DNA of 64,000 nt, from assembly GCF_030269485.1 (NCBI RefSeq), contig NZ_BSTL01000016.1, forward strand, positions 124,001 through 188,000, written 5' to 3'. The position numbers and the translations under genes were made by a program. Of the stretch, positions 47,296 to 54,899 are shown piece by piece (position 1 is the stretch's first letter; each line of letters opens with the position of its first letter). Under the pieces are notes generated by a model. It had not been told where the DNA came from, searched no databases, and saw only the letters and a program-made list of their open reading frames with translations. Source of the DNA: Actinoplanes sp. NBRC 103695 (lineage in GTDB: Bacteria; Actinomycetota; Actinomycetes; Mycobacteriales; Micromonosporaceae).

Positions 47296-48597
47296 TTAGA
47301 TGCTGACCTGCAGCGACTCGGGCAGAAGTTCACGATGCGCCGCCACCAGCTCGTTGCACAAGTCCCAGATGGCGTCGACGCTGAGCGTCGCCGCGGTGTT
47401 CGGGTCGACCATCGCCGCCTGACGGATCTTGCGCGGATCGTTGTCCACGGCGGCGGCCACGGTCAGCTGCCCCACGGAGACGAAGCTGCGGTTCAGCGCG
47501 GCGCACTGCGGTGGCAGGGCGCCGACCCGCTCCGGGCGTACGCCCAGGTGGTCCACCACGCACGGCACCTCGACGGCGTACCCGCCGGGCAGGTTGCTGA
47601 TCAGGTCGTGGTTGGCGACGTTGCCGTGGATCCGGCGCAGCTGCCCGGTGACCATGCTGTGGATGACCTGCGGCGCGTACTCGGTGGCGTCCCGGCTGAC
47701 GTCCAGCGGCTCGCCGGCCAGCACGGACTTGCGGGTGGCGTGGTACTCGGCCACATTGCCGGCGCTGATCTTCAGGTAGTCGCCGACCGGGATGCGCAGC
47801 CGCTCGATCTCCGAGTCCAGGTGCAGGTACCAGGGCAGGTACTCGGACGAGTGCTCGCTGGTCTCGGTGGGGAAGTAGCCGAGCCTGCGGTACATGTCCA
47901 TGCGTACCCGCCGCCGCAGCTCGGGCTCGCGTTCCAGCAGCTCGTCGAGCTTGGGGTAGAGCGACTCGCCGTTGTGCTCGAAGCGCAGCAGCCACGCCTG
48001 GTGGTTCACGCCGGCGCCGGTGTAGTCGATCTCCTCGAGCGGCACGCCCAGCAGGCCCGCCAGGTCGTGCACGGTCCAGAAGACCGAATGGCACAGGCCG
48101 ACCGCCTTGAGGTTCGGCGCCGTCGCGGCCAGGTAGCCGATGTTCATGGCCATCGGGTTCGTGTAGTTGAGCAGCCAGGCGTCCGGGCAGATCTCCTGGA
48201 TGTCCTTCGCGATGCCGGCCAGCACCGGGAACGTGCGCAGCGCGCGGAAGATGCCGCCGACCCCGAGTGTGTCCGCGATGGTCTGGCGCAGGCCGTACTT
48301 GGCCGGGATCTCGAAGTCCTTGACCGTGGCCGCGTGCATGCCCACCTGGATCGCGTTGATCACGAAGTCGGCGCCGTCCAGCGCCGCCCGCCGGTCCAGG
48401 CTCGTGGTGATCACCGGAGTGGCCCCGAGCTGCTCGGACGTGCGCTTGGCGATGGCCTCGGCGGTCTCCAGCCGCTCCGGGTCGATGTCGTGCAGCGCGA
48501 GGGTGACGCCGCGCAGTTCGTCGAAGGAAAGGATGTCGGCGAGCAGCTCGCGCGTGAACACCACGCTGCCGGCACCGAGGAAAGTGATCACAGTCAT
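47296..48597 (-). CDS. Glycoside hydrolase family 4 (NAD-dependent alpha-glycosidase)
   Basis: A 433-aa enzyme. N-terminal Rossmann loop ITFLGAGSVVFTRELLADIL, LHDIDPERL (NAD ribose), NYTNPMAMN, the metal-binding Cys in VGLCHSVFW and His in GAGVNHQAW, and the EVPCVVD segment. These are the GH4 hallmarks (NAD+, Mn2+, redox-assisted cleavage). The closest style is MelA-like alpha-galactosidase/alpha-glucosidase. It is cytoplasmic, so it acts on an imported disaccharide or glycoside. Divergent from the DeoR regulator, with an operator-like GTTTGTTGCGAAC between them. ATG 48597 is chosen where GH4 homology starts. Confidence 0.92.
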   Translation of the reverse strand: MTVITFLGAGSVVFTRELLADILSFDELRGVTLALHDIDPERLETAEAIAKRTSEQLGATPVITTSLDRRAALDGADFVINAIQVGMHAATVKDFEIPAKYGLRQTIADTLGVGGIFRALRTFPVLAGIAKDIQEICPDAWLLNYTNPMAMNIGYLAATAPNLKAVGLCHSVFWTVHDLAGLLGVPLEEIDYTGAGVNHQAWLLRFEHNGESLYPKLDELLEREPELRRRVRMDMYRRLGYFPTETSEHSSEYLPWYLHLDSEIERLRIPVGDYLKISAGNVAEYHATRKSVLAGEPLDVSRDATEYAPQVIHSMVTGQLRRIHGNVANHDLISNLPGGYAVEVPCVVDHLGVRPERVGALPPQCAALNRSFVSVGQLTVAAAVDNDPRKIRQAAMVDPNTAATLSVDAIWDLCNELVAAHRELLPESLQVSI

Positions 48598-48614
48598 GGC
48601 CGGATTCTCGTGAT

Positions 48615-48685
48615 GTTTGTTGCGAACGCGCAAGCACATCTGGCTTATCGCTTGGAAACGAACTAGCCTGACTGCGCGTTTGAGC
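48615..48685. promoter_or_regulatory. Operator-like motifs between GH4 and DeoR genes
   Basis: GTTTGTTGCGAAC (48615-48627) lies before the GH4 gene, and CGTTTGAGC (48677-48685) lies 13 bp before the DeoR start. Both share the GTTTG core with the other sugar-locus promoters, consistent with an autoregulated DeoR regulon. Confidence 0.5.
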
Positions 48686-48698
48686 AAAAGGAGTACAC

Positions 48699-49478
48699 AT
48701 GCCGCCCAGCACGTTGCGTCGCGCCGACCGGGTGTCCGCGATCCTGGAGCGCGTGGCCAACCACGGCTCGGTCGACGCCGGGCACCTGGCCGACGAGTTC
48801 CGGGTCTCTCCCGCCACGATCCGGCGAGACCTTCAGGTGCTCGAGGATCAAAGACTGCTCTCGCGTACGCACGGCGGCGCGGTCGCCGTGGACGTGGCGT
48901 ACGAGCTGCCGGTCCGCTACCGCGTCGGTCAGCACCGCGAGGAGAAGGCGCTGGTCGCCCGTACCGTCGCGAAGATCCTGCCCAAGGGCCCGCTGACCCT
49001 GGGCCTGACCGGCGGAACGACCACCCACCTGCTGGCCCGCCTGCTCGCCGAGCGGGTCGATCTGACTGTGGTGACCAACGCGCTGAACATCGCCGCCGAG
49101 CTGGCCCTGCGCCCCCGGCTCAAGCTGATCATGACCGGCGGCGTGTCCCGCACCCAGAGCTACGAGCTGGTCGGCCCGATCGCCGACCAGGCGCTGGCCG
49201 GGCTGAACATGGCGGTCGCCGTGGTCGGCGTGGACGGCATCAGCGCTCGCGGCGGCCTGACCACGCACGACGAGATCGAGGCGAACACCAACGCCCAGAT
49301 GATCCGCCGCGCCGACAAGGTCATCGTGGTCGCCGACGGGTCCAAGATCGGCCGCATCTGCCTGGCCGGCATCTGCGCGGTCACCGACGTGGCGGTCCTG
49401 GTCACCGACAGCAGTGCCGACGACGCGGGGGTCGAGGCGATCCGCCGGATGGGCACCGAGGTCGTGGTGGCGGCCTGA
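48699..49478 (+). CDS. DeoR/GlpR-family sugar-responsive repressor
   Basis: A 259-aa regulator. N-terminal winged helix: RVSAILERVANHGSVDAGHL, FRVSPATIRRDLQVLEDQRL (DeoR signature). The C-terminal sugar-phosphate sensor has GLTGGTTTHLLARLL, VVTNALNIAAELA and VGVDGISARGGLTTHDEIEA, which is DeoRC typical. The effector is probably a phosphorylated intermediate of the sugar pathway. Start ATG 48699 has AAAGGAG about 8 nt upstream. Confidence 0.92.
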   Translation: MPPSTLRRADRVSAILERVANHGSVDAGHLADEFRVSPATIRRDLQVLEDQRLLSRTHGGAVAVDVAYELPVRYRVGQHREEKALVARTVAKILPKGPLTLGLTGGTTTHLLARLLAERVDLTVVTNALNIAAELALRPRLKLIMTGGVSRTQSYELVGPIADQALAGLNMAVAVVGVDGISARGGLTTHDEIEANTNAQMIRRADKVIVVADGSKIGRICLAGICAVTDVAVLVTDSSADDAGVEAIRRMGTEVVVAA

Positions 49479-49553
49479 ATCACCGGCGCCGGCTCCACGC
49501 GTGAACCCGGCGCCCGCCGGTGAGCGGGCCCCGTCCGTCGCGTCAGGTCGTGA

Positions 49554-49841
49554 TCAGAAGGGGGGTGCGTCCTGGCCCATCATCGCGAGCACGGTGCCTC
49601 CCTTGCCGCTCTTGAGGCTCTGGATCACGACCTTCCCGGTACTGCCGTCGGGCAGTTCCAGGGTGAAGGTCTTGCCGACCGCGTTCTTGGGTCCGTTGCC
49701 GGCGCTGTTGGCGGGCCGGAAGTCGCCTGCCCAGGGCGGAAACCCACCCTTGCGGGCCGGTTCGGCGAAGAGTGCGGCGGTGCCGGGAGTCCTGGTGCCG
49801 TCCGACGAGAGGAGCACTGAGGCGCTGCGAAAGGTAGCCAT
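49554..49841 (-). CDS. Conserved-looking small protein, unknown function
   Basis: A 95-aa protein without signal peptide or TM helix. The C-terminal half is well ordered and ends in a glycine-rich beta pattern (KTFTLELPDGSTGKVVIQSL, GKGGTVLAMMGQDAPPF). No family is recognised. Codon usage and the clean ATG suggest a real gene; the alternative frame on the same strand lacks these features. Convergent with the DeoR gene. Confidence 0.55.
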   Translation of the reverse strand: MATFRSASVLLSSDGTRTPGTAALFAEPARKGGFPPWAGDFRPANSAGNGPKNAVGKTFTLELPDGSTGKVVIQSLKSGKGGTVLAMMGQDAPPF

Positions 49842-49894
49842 ATGCGCCTAGGTTATCGCGGACCGCGCTCATCCGCGCCATGACACCGTGTCGG

Positions 49895-50266
49895 TCAGGC
49901 CGCGAACAGTAGCGCGGCGCTGATCAGAACGACGACCGCGGTGGCGAGATGGACGCCGAAGGCGACGGCCCTGGTGCCGCCGTTCCGCAGGACGATCACC
50001 ATGTCTCCCAGTGGCACCAGCGCGATCACGAGCATGAACCAGGCGCCCGCCTGTGCTCCGACGAAGGCGAGCAGGGCCAGGCCGATCAGGCCGCTGGTGA
50101 GGTCACGCAGGCCCTTCACCGACAGGTAGGCGTCGCCCTGGCCCGCCACGGCCGGTACGCCGTAGCCCGCCGCGGCTTTCTGTGGAGCCAGGAGGAACCG
50201 GGCGCCGATGAAGATGATGAAGAGGTCGAGCACGATGGCGAGCCCGTACGCGAGCGAAGTGAGCAT
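49895..50266 (-). CDS. DUF4267-type small membrane protein
   Basis: A 123-aa protein with four predicted TM helices (AIVLDLFIIFIGARFLL; SGLIGLALLAFVGAQAGAW; FMLVIALVPLGDMVIVL; HLATAVVVLISAALLFA) and the RDLTSGL/GDMxIV phrases seen in DUF4267 proteins. Its function is unknown. Upstream are two CTAGC-dyads that look like repressor operators, although no TetR/MarR gene is adjacent. Confidence 0.8.
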   Translation of the reverse strand: MLTSLAYGLAIVLDLFIIFIGARFLLAPQKAAAGYGVPAVAGQGDAYLSVKGLRDLTSGLIGLALLAFVGAQAGAWFMLVIALVPLGDMVIVLRNGGTRAVAFGVHLATAVVVLISAALLFAA

Positions 50267-50278
50267 GACGACTCGAAG

Positions 50279-50341
50279 CTAGCAGTGCTAGATAGTAAGC
50301 CGACGCTAGCATGCCATCGATACGTACGCTAGCGCTGCTAG
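50279..50341. promoter_or_regulatory. Two CTAGC-N3-GCTAG dyads
   Basis: CTAGCAGTGCTAG (50279-50291) and CTAGCGCTGCTAG (50329-50341) are 13-bp palindromes with centres 50 bp apart, upstream of the DUF4267 gene start (50266). CTAG is rare in actinomycete DNA, which makes repeated sites notable. Confidence 0.6.
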
Positions 50342-50476
50342 GAAGTTCGCCGTGCCGACCGGAGCCGTCGGTCCCGGCCCGAGCCGGCCCGCACGCTACG
50401 GTCTGCCTATCGCCGCGACCGTTCTGACGACGTCCGCAGCGATCAATCCGATCCTGGACAGCACGAGGAGACACAG

Positions 50477-50683
50477 ATGACCGACGCCACCAGCGACGCC
50501 GACCCGGCTGCTGACGCCGAAGAGGGATCCGAGGACGTGCCGCAGCCCTTCGAGAACCGGGCGGCGCGCCGGTCCAAGGGCAAGTCGACCCCTAACCACG
50601 CCGGAGGCACCGGCGGCCGTGTCGTCGGCCGGTCCGGCACCGTGCAGAGCCCCCGCCAGTACGGCAACCGTCGTAGCGGCTGA
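50477..50683 (+). CDS. Small acidic-to-basic conserved protein (68 aa)
   Basis: A 68-aa soluble protein. An acidic N-terminus (DADPAADAEEGSEDVP) switches to a basic, Gly-rich C-terminus (ENRAARRSKGKSTPN, SPRQYGNRRSG). Proteins with this ENRAARRxKGK...QYGNRRSG layout are common short hypotheticals in actinomycetes. Ribosome site GAGGAG about 8 nt before ATG 50477. Function unknown; the disordered basic end suggests nucleic acid or ribosome contact. Confidence 0.7.
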   Translation: MTDATSDADPAADAEEGSEDVPQPFENRAARRSKGKSTPNHAGGTGGRVVGRSGTVQSPRQYGNRRSG

Positions 50684-50731
50684 TCGCCGGGGATGTCAGC
50701 GGCCGCGCCTGAGAAGGCGCGGCCCGGCTGA

Positions 50732-51112
50732 TCAGAACGACACGACGACGCCGATCATCGGCGGACGGCGCAGCCGCAGCAGACGAGCGAACCAGTTACC
50801 CACCCGCGACATCACGTACCGGCGGGCCAGCAGCTCGCGGGCCGTCGCCGTCCCGTCGTCGTCCAGCAGGCGGGCCGTTCCGGTCACGCTCGGCGCGTCC
50901 GGCGCCACCGTCCCCCGCACGGAACACGGCGTCACGCTCACCTGCGGGTTGTTCCGGATCCGCTTGACCTTGCCCGAGCCCGCCTCGGTCACGATCCACA
51001 ACTCGCCCTCGTGCGGCACGTGCCAGACGGGCGTGCGCACCGGTGCGCCGGTCTTGCGGTACGTCGTCAGACTGACGTGCCGGCTCTGGACGATCTCGTC
51101 AGCCAAGGTCAT
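50732..51112 (-). CDS. PPOX-fold (F420/FMN) oxidoreductase
   Basis: A 126-aa split-barrel flavin/deazaflavin reductase-like protein. RHVSLTTYRKTGAPVRTPVW is the N-terminal strand pair of PPOX-class F420-dependent proteins; ELWIVTEAGSGKVKRIRNNP is the cofactor phosphate segment; VSVTPCSVRG follows. Size fits the family. Its ATG overlaps the stop codon of the caspase gene (ATGA), so the two are co-translated. This pairing is unusual and might be metabolic (redox signal) or accidental. Confidence 0.82.
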   Translation of the reverse strand: MTLADEIVQSRHVSLTTYRKTGAPVRTPVWHVPHEGELWIVTEAGSGKVKRIRNNPQVSVTPCSVRGTVAPDAPSVTGTARLLDDDGTATARELLARRYVMSRVGNWFARLLRLRRPPMIGVVVSF

Positions 51113-53343
51113 TCTTCCAGCCTAGCGAGCCGCGACTGCCGGATGGTCACGACCAGGAGTGCGAGAAGCGTTCCCCCGAACGCGATGATCCAGCCGCGGT
51201 CGTCGATGTATCCACTGTCGAGCTCGTCGGAGACGTAGAGGTAGCTGTAGAGGAAGACCGCCGTACCCCCGCCGATCCAGCCCAGGAGGAAGGCGCCGGC
51301 GAGTCGCCGCGGAGACGCGAACGCCGCGTACGCCGGAACCACGAACGCCAGGCCGCTCGCGCAGAACCAGGGAAGCTCACCCCACGCCTCGAACCCGAAC
51401 TGCGAGAGAGCCGGGGCGAAGACGAGCAGCGCCGCGGTGCCGGCGAGACCGAGGAGAGTCACCAGCCAGGCGACCGGACCGGAGGGCCGAAGGCTGAACC
51501 GTACGTCCGCCGTCCGGACCAGCACGGCCACCGCGAAGCCGGCGGCGAGCAACAACAGCAGGTGGGCGGAGAACAGGAACCAGAATCCGACCTCCAGTCC
51601 GTCACTGACCGCCAGCTCGACGCCGAGGAAGCCGAGTCCCCACACCGACGCGGCCGTGGCGCCGGCCAGGGCTGCCGGGCCGTCCGGCCGCCGGAGGGTG
51701 CGTGCGCCGATGCCGGCGGCCAGAACGGCCAGGACAAGCGCGTACGCGAGGAAGGACGACAACATCGGGTCGTCGTGCCCGACCATCGGCTCGTCCCACT
51801 GGTAGTCGGTGACGAGGCCGGTGACCAGCAGCGCCGCGCTCAGGACGGCCGACCAGCCCGCGATCCGCAGCCGCCGATCGGCCGCGGGCGGAGCCGTGGC
51901 CACGTTCCGGGGCGCGGGCGCCGCCACCACCTCCGGGGCGGGTTCCGGCCGTGGGGCGTCGGCGTGCAGCGCCGCTGCCGCGGCGGAGGCCACCGACCGG
52001 CTGTCGTCGTCGGTCAGATGTTCCAGGGCCTGCCTGGCGGCGAGGGACCGCCCGGCGTGCCGGCCGCGCAACACCCCCCGGAGTTCCTGCACCGCGCCGA
52101 GCCGGACGCCCGCCAGCGGATGGTCGAGCGCCTCCTGCAACTCCGCCGGGAGCGCCGCGGGCCGGGCCACCGGGCGGCTGCGCCGGGCGATGTACAACTC
52201 GCCCTGTACGCCGAACGTCCACTTGCTCGGCGTCTGGTTCGGGGTCGTGGCCCGGACCTTGTCGTAGATGTAGTCGTACAGCTCGTCCAGGGCGATCAAC
52301 CCGTCCTGGTCGCGGTCGGCGTCGCCGGTCGCCAGCCCCTCCACCAGCGCGCTGCTGAACACCGACGGCGCGGGTTCGTGAACGTCGGTGAGCTGGTCGT
52401 CGGTGAGCTGGTCGCCTTCGAAGGCGTACTCCATCGAGCTGGACGCGGTGATCACCGCGCGACCGCGACCGCCCAGCTGCTCGGCGATGTCCACGCCCCC
52501 GGCGGCCCGTGGCGTCAGGCCTCGCTCGAAGGCTCCCGCATAGCAGCAGTCCAGCAGCAGCACGACCCGCCGGGAACGGGTACGGCTCATCCGCCGGTTG
52601 ACGAAGTCGGCGGCCACCGCGGTCGCCGCCAGCCGGCGCAACCGGCTGTCGGCCATGGCGAAGTACAGCTCCCCGCCCTCGCCTTTGACCCCGTGGCCGG
52701 AGAAATGCACCAGCAGCAGGTCGTCGGGGTCACGGTCGGCGAAGAACTCCTCGACCGCCAGATTGACCAGATGCGCCGGCTCGTTCAGCAGGACGCGCAC
52801 GTCGAACCCGCCGATCCGCGGGTCGCGCAGCACCGCGGCCAAGGCCTCGGCGTCCCTGGCCGGAGCCCGCAGCCGGCGCAGACCCGGATCCTGATAGTCG
52901 TAGCTGGCGACGATGAGCGCGCTGCGCGAGCCGTCCGCCGCCAGGGGAGTGGCCGCGCCCGGTCCGGGAGGGCTGTGCCGGCTCAGCCACGTGCGGGTCG
53001 ACCGCCGCTGCTCGTCGGAGGGCGCCCCGGTCAGTTCGAGGACATCGCCGTCGATCTCCAAGGTGACCGACCGCTGCCGCCGGCCGGCGAGCCACGCGGC
53101 CACCGCGCTGACGACGGCGGCGAGGACCGGGGACTCCGCGATGGTGACCAGGATGGCGCCGAGCGCTTCCAGATCGACTGCCCTGGTCCCCGCGGGCGAC
53201 GGCCCGGCCGGCACGGGTCCGGCCGCGGTGACATCGAGATCCAGTATTTCCCGCCGCAGCCCGGCCGCCAGGGCCGCGACCTCGTCCGGCTCCGCCAGTT
53301 CGTCGTGAACCCGCACCGTGATCCGGGTCGTGGGCTCTGTCAT
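51109..53343 (-). CDS. EACC1-like/caspase-like peptidase with seven-TM C-terminus
   Basis: A 744-aa multidomain protein. Residues 1-120 resemble the effector-associated constant component EACC1 (TRITVRVHDELAEPDEVAAL, then SVVTLEIDGDVLELTG-like strand). Residues about 135-410 are a caspase-like C14 peptidase with catalytic His in LLVHFSGHGVKGEGG (H217) and Cys in VLLLDCCYAGAF (C267), both intact. A short HEAT-like repeat (about 420-480) and Pro/Ala linker lead to roughly seven TM helices (500-740). It is probably a membrane-anchored protease executor of a conflict or cell-death system. ATG 53343 has GGGAGG 6 nt upstream. Confidence 0.85.
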   Translation of the reverse strand: MTEPTTRITVRVHDELAEPDEVAALAAGLRREILDLDVTAAGPVPAGPSPAGTRAVDLEALGAILVTIAESPVLAAVVSAVAAWLAGRRQRSVTLEIDGDVLELTGAPSDEQRRSTRTWLSRHSPPGPGAATPLAADGSRSALIVASYDYQDPGLRRLRAPARDAEALAAVLRDPRIGGFDVRVLLNEPAHLVNLAVEEFFADRDPDDLLLVHFSGHGVKGEGGELYFAMADSRLRRLAATAVAADFVNRRMSRTRSRRVVLLLDCCYAGAFERGLTPRAAGGVDIAEQLGGRGRAVITASSSMEYAFEGDQLTDDQLTDVHEPAPSVFSSALVEGLATGDADRDQDGLIALDELYDYIYDKVRATTPNQTPSKWTFGVQGELYIARRSRPVARPAALPAELQEALDHPLAGVRLGAVQELRGVLRGRHAGRSLAARQALEHLTDDDSRSVASAAAAALHADAPRPEPAPEVVAAPAPRNVATAPPAADRRLRIAGWSAVLSAALLVTGLVTDYQWDEPMVGHDDPMLSSFLAYALVLAVLAAGIGARTLRRPDGPAALAGATAASVWGLGFLGVELAVSDGLEVGFWFLFSAHLLLLLAAGFAVAVLVRTADVRFSLRPSGPVAWLVTLLGLAGTAALLVFAPALSQFGFEAWGELPWFCASGLAFVVPAYAAFASPRRLAGAFLLGWIGGGTAVFLYSYLYVSDELDSGYIDDRGWIIAFGGTLLALLVVTIRQSRLARLEE

Positions 53344-53352
53344 CACCGGCCT

Positions 53353-53388
53353 CCCCATCGGAGTGCCAAGCCCCATCGGATTGCCAAG
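53353..53388. repeat. 18-bp tandem duplication upstream of the caspase gene
   Basis: CCCCATCGGAGTGCCAAG is followed directly by CCCCATCGGATTGCCAAG, one mismatch. It lies 10 bp before the caspase start (minus strand) and covers its probable leader. Confidence 0.85.
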
Positions 53389-53489
53389 CGCAACGATGCA
53401 CGCATTGATAAACATAGGGCCGCGCGTGATCGCCCGACAGGCCCGCCGCTGTCGGATCTCATCGCTCGGGCGGTGGTATGGTCGTCGCC

Positions 53490-53576
53490 AGGTCATGAGT
53501 GCCAGCGCGTAGCCCCGGCTTGCTGGCCGGCAACCCTTGCGTTCGCGATGGGGTGCCCCGGGTGAGGACCAGGCAC
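53490..53576 (+). ncRNA. SAM-IV riboswitch
   Basis: The leader of the class V aminotransferase gene matches the actinobacterial SAM-IV aptamer: GGTCATGAGTGCCAGCG at 53491-53507, AGCCCCGGCTTGCTGGCCGG then CAACCC in the conserved core, GGGGTGCCCCGGGTGA at the pseudoknot side, and GACC(AGGC) closing P1 with GGTC. SAM-IV switches sense S-adenosylmethionine and repress sulfur/methionine genes. Position (45 bp before the ATG) fits translational control. Confidence 0.87.
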
Positions 53577-53620
53577 GCGTCAAAAGGCGCGGGCAAGCGC
53601 GGACCCGCGGAGGCGTTTCC

Positions 53621-54826
53621 ATGTCCCTCACCCTGCGATCCATCGAGCTCGCCGTCGTCGGCGACGACCTGACGGTTGAGCTCTCCAGCGGCCGCACGGT
53701 CCGCTTCGCCCACCTCGACTACGCCGCCTCCGCCCCGGCCGTGCGCGCTGCCGCCGACGCCGTCCGCGACCTGCTCCCGTTCTACGGCAGCGTGCACCGC
53801 GGCACCGGCCTCAGGTCACAGACCTCGACCTTGGAGTACGAGCGCGCCCGCGACACCGTGGCCGAGTTCGTCGGCGCCCGCCCCGGCGACCACGTGATCT
53901 TCACCCGCAACACCACCGACGCCCTGAACCTGCTGGCCCGATCCCTGCCCGCCGGCACCACGACGGTCGTCTTCGACGGCGAGCACCACGCCAACCTGCT
54001 GCCCTGGGCGTCCCCGCTGCGCCTGGCGTCCCCGGCCACCCCCGACGCGGCGGTCGAGGCGCTGGACGCCGCGCTCGCCGGCCTCGAGGGGCCCGTGCTG
54101 GTCGCGGTGACCGGGGCGAGCAACGTGACCGGCGAGATCTGGCCGATCCGCCGCCTCGCCGACGTGGCCCACCGGCACGGCGCCCGGATCGTCGTCGACG
54201 CCGCGCAACTCGCCCCGCACGTGCCCGTCGACCTGGCCGACCTGGGCGCCGACTACCTGGCGCTGTCCGGTCACAAGCTGTACGCCCCCTTCGGCGCCGG
54301 CGTGCTGGCCGGCCGCGGCGACTGGCTCGACGCCGCCGACCCGTACCTGCGCGGCGGCGGCGCGAGCGCGGCGGTCGGCGACAACCCGGCCGACGTCACC
54401 TGGACCACCGGCCCCGCCCGGCACGAGGGCGGCACCCCGAACCTGCTGGGCGCGGTCACTCTCGGCGCGGTCTGCGCGGCCCTGCTCCGTGCCGACCGGG
54501 CCGCCCTGCACGAGCACGAGCAGAGCCTGCTGGCCGCGCTGGGCGGCGGTGTGACCCTCTTCGGCGGCCTGGCGCCGCGGGTGGGGATCGCGTCCTTCGC
54601 CGTGCCCGAGCCGGCCGTGGTGGCCGAGCGGCTGGCCAAGGACTACGGCATCGGCGTACGGGCCGGGCAGTTCTGCGCCCACCCGCTGGTCCGCCGCCTG
54701 ACCGGCGCCGGCGGCGACTGCGCGACCACGGGCCTGCTGCGCGCCAGCTTCGGCCTGGGCTCCACCACCGAGGACGTCGACCGGCTGGTCACCGCCCTGG
54801 ACGAGCTGGGCCTGTCCGGCGTCTGA
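53621..54826 (+). CDS. Class V aminotransferase (cysteine desulfurase/selenocysteine lyase-like)
   Basis: A 401-aa PLP enzyme. Substrate/PLP phrases: HLDYAASAPAV, FYGSVHRGTGLRSQ, FTRNTTDALNLLARSLP, VVDAAQLAPHVPVDLADLGA, and the Schiff-base Lys in LALSGHKLYAPFGAGVL. The C-terminus has GQFCAHPLVRR, which supplies a Cys/His of the mobile loop. GGAGG lies 7 nt before ATG 53621. Regulation by a SAM-IV riboswitch links it to sulfur amino-acid metabolism, where related enzymes recycle Cys sulfur. It is not a standard IscS or SufS; the exact reaction is unclear. Confidence 0.88.
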   Translation: MSLTLRSIELAVVGDDLTVELSSGRTVRFAHLDYAASAPAVRAAADAVRDLLPFYGSVHRGTGLRSQTSTLEYERARDTVAEFVGARPGDHVIFTRNTTDALNLLARSLPAGTTTVVFDGEHHANLLPWASPLRLASPATPDAAVEALDAALAGLEGPVLVAVTGASNVTGEIWPIRRLADVAHRHGARIVVDAAQLAPHVPVDLADLGADYLALSGHKLYAPFGAGVLAGRGDWLDAADPYLRGGGASAAVGDNPADVTWTTGPARHEGGTPNLLGAVTLGAVCAALLRADRAALHEHEQSLLAALGGGVTLFGGLAPRVGIASFAVPEPAVVAERLAKDYGIGVRAGQFCAHPLVRRLTGAGGDCATTGLLRASFGLGSTTEDVDRLVTALDELGLSGV

Positions 54827-54899
54827 CCGCCGGCGCGTCGATCCGGCCGGGAGGGACCTTTTCGCCAGGTGCCGTTGCTGTCCGGTCGAGATGTCGGGT

